DNA from: Pedococcus sp031456495
GTDB taxonomy: Bacteria; Actinomycetota; Actinomycetes; Actinomycetales; Dermatophilaceae
Assembly: GCF_031456495.1 (NCBI RefSeq)
Contig: NZ_JAVDUW010000001.1
Span: 1,364,001 to 1,428,000 of the forward strand
Direction: 5' to 3'
Length of the DNA stretch: 64,000 nt
Part shown: positions 59,611 through 64,000 of the stretch, in pieces
How the letters are laid out: every line of letters starts with the position of its first letter
How positions within the stretch are numbered: the first letter of the stretch is position 1
Made by a program: the position numbers and the translations under genes
The notes under the pieces: model-generated
The model's database searches: none
Told to the model about the DNA's origin: nothing
Seen by the model: the letters and a program-made list of their open reading frames with translations, nothing else

Positions 59611-61266
59611 ATGAGCACCTCCACGAGGACCACCCGCCTGACGTATGCCGTCTGCGGCCTGCTCGCCGCGGCCGCCGGCATGGCTGTGGGCCACCTCGTG
59701 GCGGCGTTCGTGAACCCGGCGGCCTCGCCGGTGCTGGCCATCGGGTCCACGGTGGTGGACGCCACGCCGACCCCGGTCAAGGAGTGGGCGGTGCAGACCC
59801 TCGGCACCAACGACAAGCCGGTGCTGCTCACCACCGTCGCGGTGGTGACCGCCCTCGCGTCCGCGGGGATCGGGCTGCTCTCGCGCAACCGGCACCCCCT
59901 CGCCAACGCCCTGCTCGTCGCGCTCGCGGCCCTCGCCGGGATCGCGGCCCTGCTCCGGCCCGCATCGATGCCGCAGGACATCGTCCCGGCCGTCGCCGCG
60001 GGCACCGTGGGCGTCGCGGTCCTGTCCGGCCTGCGGCTCCTCGCCGAGCGCATCGAGGACTCGGCCCAGCTCGCCGCCCGCGGCGCCGAGAGGCGGCCCG
60101 AGCACGCGGCCGCGACGGTGCCCGACCGGGGCCGGGCCACCTCGGGGGGCCAGGCACCCGAGTCGCCGCTCGACCACACGGCATACGCACCGGGCACGCC
60201 CGGCACCCCCGCCCGCCGCAGCTTCCTGCTGGGGGCGGCAGGGGTCACCGTCGGCGCCGCGGCCGTCGGTGCCCTGGGCCAGAAGCTGGGAGGCGGCGCG
60301 TCGACCCCGGCCGACGTGACCCTGCCGGCGCCGGCCAGCGCGCTCCCGCCGCTGCCCACCGGGATCGAGGGCACGGTCAAGGGGGTGAGCCCGTTCCGGA
60401 CCCCGACCTCGGACTTCTACCGGGTCGACACCGCCCTGGTCATCCCCCGCGTCGACGTCGACACCTGGAAGCTCGAGGTCGACGGCATGGTCGACCGGCC
60501 GTTCTCGATGTCGTTCAAGGACCTGCTGGCCATGGAGGTCATCGAGAAGGACATCACCCTCAACTGCGTCAGCAACGACGTGGGAGGCGCGTACATCTCC
60601 TCGACGCGGTGGCTCGGTGTGCGGGTGCGTGACGTGCTCGAGCGGGCCGGGATCCAGTCGGGGGTGGACCAGATCTTCTCCGAGTCCGTCGACGGCATGA
60701 CCATCTCCACCCCGGTGGAGGCGCTCACCGACGACCGCGACGCGCTCATCGCCATCGCCATGGACGGGCAGCCGCTGCCGGCCCGCCACGGCTTCCCCGC
60801 CCGGCTCGTGACCCCCGGCCTCTACGGCTTCGTCGGCGCGACCAAGTGGCTCAGCAAGCTGACCGCGACGACCTACGCCAAGGACAAGGCCTACTGGACC
60901 GAGCGGGACTGGGTGACCGACGCCCCGGTGAAGACCCAGTCGCGGATCGACACACCCATGGGGCTCGGAACCTACAAGCCCGGGAAGATCCCGGTCGGGG
61001 GCGTGGCCTGGGCGCAGGCCGGCGACGGCATCAGCGAGGTCGAGGTCCGCATCGACGACGGGCCGTGGCAGAAGGCGACCCTCGGGCCCGACGGGGGCAC
61101 GACGTACTGGCGGCAGTGGAGCTGGGTCTGGGACGCCACGAGCGGGCGCCACGACGTGACGGTCCGGGCCACGAACGGGAAGGGCGAGGTCCAGACGGAC
61201 AGACGGACCGACCCGTTCCCCGGTGGTGCCTCCGGGTACCACTCGATCGTCGTCATCGTCTCCTGA
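59611..61266 (+). CDS. Membrane-anchored molybdopterin oxidoreductase (sulfite-oxidase fold)
   Basis: 551 residues from ATG 59611 (see the promoter for the choice over 59602). Four N-terminal helices (to about residue 145) are followed by an Arg-rich linker, a hydrophobic RRSFLLGAAGVTVGAAAVGAL segment resembling an internal Tat-type helix, and the catalytic domain. The Mo-ligand cysteine is Cys319 in TLNCVSNDVGG, and the family motifs are PARLVTPGLYGFVGATKWL and YWTERDWV. A Mo-co dimerisation-like C-terminal domain follows. The active site probably faces outside. Predicted SigK target. Electron donor unknown. Confidence 0.9.
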   Translation: MSTSTRTTRLTYAVCGLLAAAAGMAVGHLVAAFVNPAASPVLAIGSTVVDATPTPVKEWAVQTLGTNDKPVLLTTVAVVTALASAGIGLLSRNRHPLANALLVALAALAGIAALLRPASMPQDIVPAVAAGTVGVAVLSGLRLLAERIEDSAQLAARGAERRPEHAAATVPDRGRATSGGQAPESPLDHTAYAPGTPGTPARRSFLLGAAGVTVGAAAVGALGQKLGGGASTPADVTLPAPASALPPLPTGIEGTVKGVSPFRTPTSDFYRVDTALVIPRVDVDTWKLEVDGMVDRPFSMSFKDLLAMEVIEKDITLNCVSNDVGGAYISSTRWLGVRVRDVLERAGIQSGVDQIFSESVDGMTISTPVEALTDDRDALIAIAMDGQPLPARHGFPARLVTPGLYGFVGATKWLSKLTATTYAKDKAYWTERDWVTDAPVKTQSRIDTPMGLGTYKPGKIPVGGVAWAQAGDGISEVEVRIDDGPWQKATLGPDGGTTYWRQWSWVWDATSGRHDVTVRATNGKGEVQTDRRTDPFPGGASGYHSIVVIVS

Positions 61267-61272
61267 CGACGA

Positions 61273-61308
61273 GGCCGCGCACCCACCGTAGGGGGAGGGT
61301 GCGCGGCC
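61273..61308 (+). terminator. Terminator after the molybdopterin oxidoreductase
   Basis: A perfect 12-base stem, GGCCGCGCACCC / GGGTGCGCGGCC, beginning 6 bases after the stop. Confidence 0.88.
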
Positions 61309-61387
61309 GACGCGTGCCCTGGGACAGGTCCAGGAGTGCTGCGCCCGGGACATTCGCGGCATACGCGAAATCTTTTCTGCCACAACC

Positions 61388-61414
61388 CAATCCACCTCAC
61401 GAGCGGCACCGAAT
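61388..61414 (+). promoter_or_regulatory. SigK-type promoter of the fasciclin-sigK-rskA operon
   Basis: CAATCC, 16 bases, CGAAT. One mismatch in the -35 box to the SigK consensus. It lies 40 bases before the fasciclin ATG, which has AAGGAG. SigK would thus drive its own operon. Confidence 0.7.
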
Positions 61415-61454
61415 CGCTGGTGTAACTCGAACCTCTCCCAAGGAGCGTCACACC

Positions 61455-62099
61455 ATGAGCACTGCACGTCGCAGCACCATTGCTGCCCTTGCCCTCGCCC
61501 TGCCGCTCGGCCTCGCGGCGTGTGGCAGCTCGAACGACAGCGCGAGCGCCGGCGCGTCGAGCAGCTCGTCCTCGAGCATGCCGAGCTCGTCCAGCTCGTC
61601 GTCCTCGTCCTCCTCCTCCGACATGATGGGCCAGCCGTTCGGCGCCGCCTGCAGCGCGGTCCCGAAGGACGGCAAGGGCTCGTTCTCGGGCATGGCCACC
61701 GACCCGGTCGCGACTGCCGCCAGCAACAACCCGGTCCTGAGCCAGCTGGTCGGCGCGGTCAAGGAGGCCGGCCTGGTCGACACGCTCAACAGCGCCAAGG
61801 ACATCACCGTCTTCGCCCCGACCAACGACGCCTTCAAGGCCGTGCCGAAGGCCACGATGGACGCGGCGATGAAGGACCCGAAGGGCCTGCTCACGAAGGT
61901 CCTCACCAACCACGTCGTCCCGGGCAAGCTCACCCCGGACCAGCTCCCCGGCGACCACAAGACCCTGGCCGGCACGACCATCAACGTCACCGGCTCGGGC
62001 GAGTCCTTCAAGGTCGGTGAGGCGAACATCGTCTGCGGCAACGTGCAGACCGCGAACGCCACCGTCTACATCATCGACGGCGTTCTCCTTCCGAAGTAA
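61455..62099 (+). CDS. Fasciclin (FAS1) domain lipoprotein
   Basis: 214 residues. Lipoprotein signal ending in LAAC (Cys23), then a Ser-rich linker of about 30 residues and one FAS1 domain: NNPVLSQLVGAVKEAGLVDTLNSAKDITVFAPTNDAFKAV (in blocks), LTNHVVPGKL and IVCGNVQTANATVYIIDGVLLPK. It resembles the mycobacterial secreted antigens MPB70/MPB83, which are SigK targets. First gene of the operon with sigK and rskA. Confidence 0.93.
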   Translation: MSTARRSTIAALALALPLGLAACGSSNDSASAGASSSSSSSMPSSSSSSSSSSSSDMMGQPFGAACSAVPKDGKGSFSGMATDPVATAASNNPVLSQLVGAVKEAGLVDTLNSAKDITVFAPTNDAFKAVPKATMDAAMKDPKGLLTKVLTNHVVPGKLTPDQLPGDHKTLAGTTINVTGSGESFKVGEANIVCGNVQTANATVYIIDGVLLPK

Positions 62100-62111
62100 G
62101 CAACATCAGCC

Positions 62112-62720
62112 ATGATGGTTCCCATGGCAGCCACTTCCCCAGGTCCCGGAGCGACCTGGGGAAGTGCTGCCCCCCCATCGGACCTCGGCGCGCTGCTCAA
62201 GGCGTGCGCGCTGGGTGACGAGGGCGCGTTCAGCCGCCTGTACGACCTGGTCTCGTCCCGCATCTACGGGTTGGTCCTGCGGGTCGTGCGCGACCCGGCC
62301 CAGTCCGAGGAGGTCGCGCAGGAGGCACTGCTCGACATCTGGAGGACCAGCTCCCGGTTCGACCCGGCACAGGGCTCGGCCATCAGCTGGATGCTCACGA
62401 TCGCCCACCGCAAGGCGGTCGACCGGGTGCGTTCCGCCCAGGCCGCCACCGACCGCGAGGGCGTGTACGGGGCCCGGAACCAGGACCGCGAGTTCGACCA
62501 GACCGCCGAGACCGTCGAGCGCAGCCTCGACGCACAACGCGTCCGCAACGCCATGGAGACGCTCACCGAGACCCAGCGGGGAGCGCTCGAGCTGGCCTAC
62601 TTCGGTGGCTACACGCACACCGAGGTGGCCGCCCTCCTGGACATTCCCCTGGGTACCGCCAAGACCCGGATCCGCGATGGGCTGATCCGGCTGAGAGACA
62701 CGTTGGGGGTGCAGTCATGA
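62112..62720 (+). CDS. sigK: ECF sigma factor SigK
   Basis: 202 residues. Region 2: EGAFSRLYDLVSSRIYGLVLRVVRDPAQSEEVAQEALLDIWR. Region 4: LTETQRGALELAYFGGYTHTEVAALLDIPLGTAKTRIRDGLIRLRD. The closest known type is SigK (ECF19). Starts at 62112, 62115 and 62124 are all possible and none has a clear Shine-Dalgarno. It overlaps rskA by ATGA, the normal coupling of sigma and anti-sigma. Confidence 0.9.
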   Translation: MMVPMAATSPGPGATWGSAAPPSDLGALLKACALGDEGAFSRLYDLVSSRIYGLVLRVVRDPAQSEEVAQEALLDIWRTSSRFDPAQGSAISWMLTIAHRKAVDRVRSAQAATDREGVYGARNQDREFDQTAETVERSLDAQRVRNAMETLTETQRGALELAYFGGYTHTEVAALLDIPLGTAKTRIRDGLIRLRDTLGVQS

Positions 62721-63637
62721 GCGCCGACATCCACGGCCTCGTGGGCGCCTACGCCGTCGACGCCGTCGACGACCACGAGCGCACTGCGTTCGAGGCTCAC
62801 CTGGCCGAGTGCCCGGAGTGCCGGGCCGAGGTCTCCTCGCTGCGCGAGGCGGCGGCCCACCTGGCGGTGCTCGCCGAGACCGCTCCCCCGTCGGGCATGC
62901 GTGACGCCGTCCTGGGACGCATCGCCACGGTGCGGCCGCTCCCGCCCCTGGGCGCGGACCCGCACGCAGGGCCCCAGTCCCCCACCGTGCTCGGGTCCGC
63001 CCCCGTCGACCCGGCAGCGGCGGAGCGCCGCTCCGAGCCGGCCCCGGCGACGCCGGACACGACCGGACCGGCGTCGCCGCACCTCGACGAGCCGACTCAC
63101 CTGGTCCCGGTCCCCGCGCCTGCGCCTGCCGGACCGACCGCCACCACGGAGAGCTCCTCCGGTGGGGTCGTCGTGCCCCTGCGCCGTCGGCGCGCGATGA
63201 CCTGGCTCGCCGGTGTCGCCGCGGCCGCCGCGCTGGTCATCGGCGGCCTGGTGTGGAGCCCGTGGTCCGACTCCGGTCCCTCGACACGGCTGACGGCCAC
63301 CGAGCGGGTGCTCGAGGCCAAGGACGCCCAGCGGTTCGTCAAGGTGATCGACGGCGCCCGCGCCACGATCGTGCGCAGCCCGTCCCTGGGCAAGGCCGTG
63401 CTCATCGCGGACAACATGCCCTCGGCCCCTGCCGGCAAGGACTTCCAGGTGTGGTTCGACCAGCCGGGCAAGGGCATGCAGAGCGCCCTGGTCATGCCGC
63501 ACGGCAGTGCACCGACGGTGACGGTGATGCTCGAGGGCGACGCGACCTCGGCGACCGGTGCCGGGATCACCCTCGAGCCGGCCGGGGGCTCCCCGGAGCC
63601 CACGTCGGCACCGCTGGCGCTGTTCTCGTTCAGCTGA
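62717..63637 (+). CDS. rskA: Anti-sigma-K factor RskA
   Basis: 306 residues. The cytoplasmic anti-sigma domain reads DIHGLVGAYAVDAVDDHERTAF with HLAECPEC (a ZAS-like His-x4-Cys-x2-Cys). A Pro-rich linker of about 80 residues follows, longer than usual, then one helix (MTWLAGVAAAAALVIGGLVW) and an extracytoplasmic RskA C-terminal domain (GKDFQVWFDQPGKGMQSALVM). It holds SigK at the membrane until proteolysis. Confidence 0.92.
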   Translation: MSADIHGLVGAYAVDAVDDHERTAFEAHLAECPECRAEVSSLREAAAHLAVLAETAPPSGMRDAVLGRIATVRPLPPLGADPHAGPQSPTVLGSAPVDPAAAERRSEPAPATPDTTGPASPHLDEPTHLVPVPAPAPAGPTATTESSSGGVVVPLRRRRAMTWLAGVAAAAALVIGGLVWSPWSDSGPSTRLTATERVLEAKDAQRFVKVIDGARATIVRSPSLGKAVLIADNMPSAPAGKDFQVWFDQPGKGMQSALVMPHGSAPTVTVMLEGDATSATGAGITLEPAGGSPEPTSAPLALFSFS

Positions 63638-63644
63638 CGGGCGG

Positions 63645-63678
63645 CGGCTGGGGCCCCTCCACCACCGGTCCCCAGCCG
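63645..63678 (+). terminator. Terminator after rskA
   Basis: A perfect 9-base stem, CGGCTGGGG / CCCCAGCCG, with a 16-base loop. It lies between convergent genes and may serve both. Confidence 0.75.
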
Positions 63679-63729
63679 TCGGCTCCTCGGCGACCCGAAG
63701 GCCATGACCGCCCGGGTGACCCGTCCTGC

Positions 63730-64000
63730 TCAGCGCAGGGCCGGCATCCGGGCGGCGACCTGCTCGAGCACGGCCTCGCTCCCGGCATACACGCCCTCGG
63801 GGCGCGGCCAGTGGGTGACGACGTCGGTGAAGCCGAGCTGCACCGCCCGGCCGACCATGTCCTCGAAGAGGTCGACGCTCTCCAGCGAGAACCGCGGCGA
63901 GCCGTCGAGCGACAGGTAGCGGTCGAGCGGTCGCTCCCGACCGGCCTGCGCCTCGGCCTCGTCGAGCCGCTCGGTCAGGCCCGCGACCCCTGCCCACCAC
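63730..64000 (-). CDS. Luciferase-like (LLM class) flavin- or F420-dependent oxidoreductase, 3' end only
   Basis: The last 90 codons; the gene enters from the right edge. Read by eye on the minus strand, with LDRYLSLDGSPRFSLESVD, DMVGRAVQLGFTDVVTHWPRP and VLEQVAARMPALR at the C-terminus, a pattern typical of LLM-class oxidoreductases. Cofactor and substrate cannot be judged from this part. Confidence 0.75.
   Translation of the reverse strand, partial: WWAGVAGLTERLDEAEAQAGRERPLDRYLSLDGSPRFSLESVDLFEDMVGRAVQLGFTDVVTHWPRPEGVYAGSEAVLEQVAARMPALR

Overview
The window is a very GC-rich, densely packed stretch of actinobacterial chromosome. GTG starts and 4-base GTGA/ATGA gene overlaps are common. 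Gene content (BldC, DUF3073, SigK/RskA, PaaA/PaaZ, one valine/leucine dehydrogenase) together with a complete Gram-positive type flagellar cluster points to a motile member of the Micrococcales. Intrasporangiaceae-like taxa are my best guess, but that is inference. I see no rRNA, insertion sequence, phage or CRISPR array, and no gene-free stretch longer than about 300 bases.

Left part (1-13,036): the 5' end of paaA (phenylacetyl-CoA epoxidase) diverges from paaZ across a TetR-type operator. A TetR gene then diverges from an AurF-like diiron oxygenase. tRNA-Phe follows, then a small membrane protein, a GT-C type membrane glycosyltransferase, a divergent LysR/YeiH pair sharing a perfect palindrome, and two coupled glycosyltransferases, the first fused to HEAT-like repeats.

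Centre (13,077-43,006): a flagellar island. On the minus strand, from promoter-proximal to distal, it reads fliA, fliC, fliD, fliS, a fliT-like gene, flgK, flgL / flgB, flgC, fliE, fliF, fliG, fliH, fliI, fliJ, an NlpC-SLT peptidoglycan hydrolase, fliK, flgD, flgE / flbD, motA, motB, fliL / fliM, fliN, fliO, fliP, fliQ, fliR, flhB / flhA and a small membrane protein. On the plus strand are flgN, fliW and csrA. I find six copies of one promoter, CCTCAGG-N14-GCCGATAGG (variants allowed, spacer always 14), in front of flhA, fliM, flbD, flgB, fliC and flgN. This matches the sigma-28/WhiG type expected for the local fliA product. Three of these transcripts (fliC, flgB, flbD) begin with a hairpin showing (C/T)GGA in the loop, a plausible CsrA site. 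The other three are leaderless (fliM, flgN) or start almost at once with a 16-codon leader ORF coupled to flhA. No chemotaxis genes, flgM, flhF or flhG lie in the window, and FliM lacks the usual N-terminal CheY-docking segment.

Right part (43,104-64,000): a RhtB exporter, a soluble PAS-PAS-GAF hybrid kinase with two receivers and an HPt domain, a small possible HTH protein, a CoA-transferase/racemase, bldC, valine/leucine dehydrogenase, DUF3073, a nucleobase/allantoin-type permease coupled to a cysteine hydrolase, two tandem paralogues of unknown function, purM and purF. A secreted repeat protein sits between purF and purM. The last block is a SigK regulon: a molybdopterin oxidoreductase and a fasciclin lipoprotein-sigK-rskA operon, each with a SigK-like promoter (CCATCC or CAATCC, N16-17, CGAAT). 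The window ends in the 3' part of a luciferase-like oxidoreductase.

Across the window the 7-mer GGCATAC/GTATGCC occurs about 40 times by eye, several-fold more than base composition predicts, and it forces otherwise rare codons (GCA before TAC, TAT before GCC).
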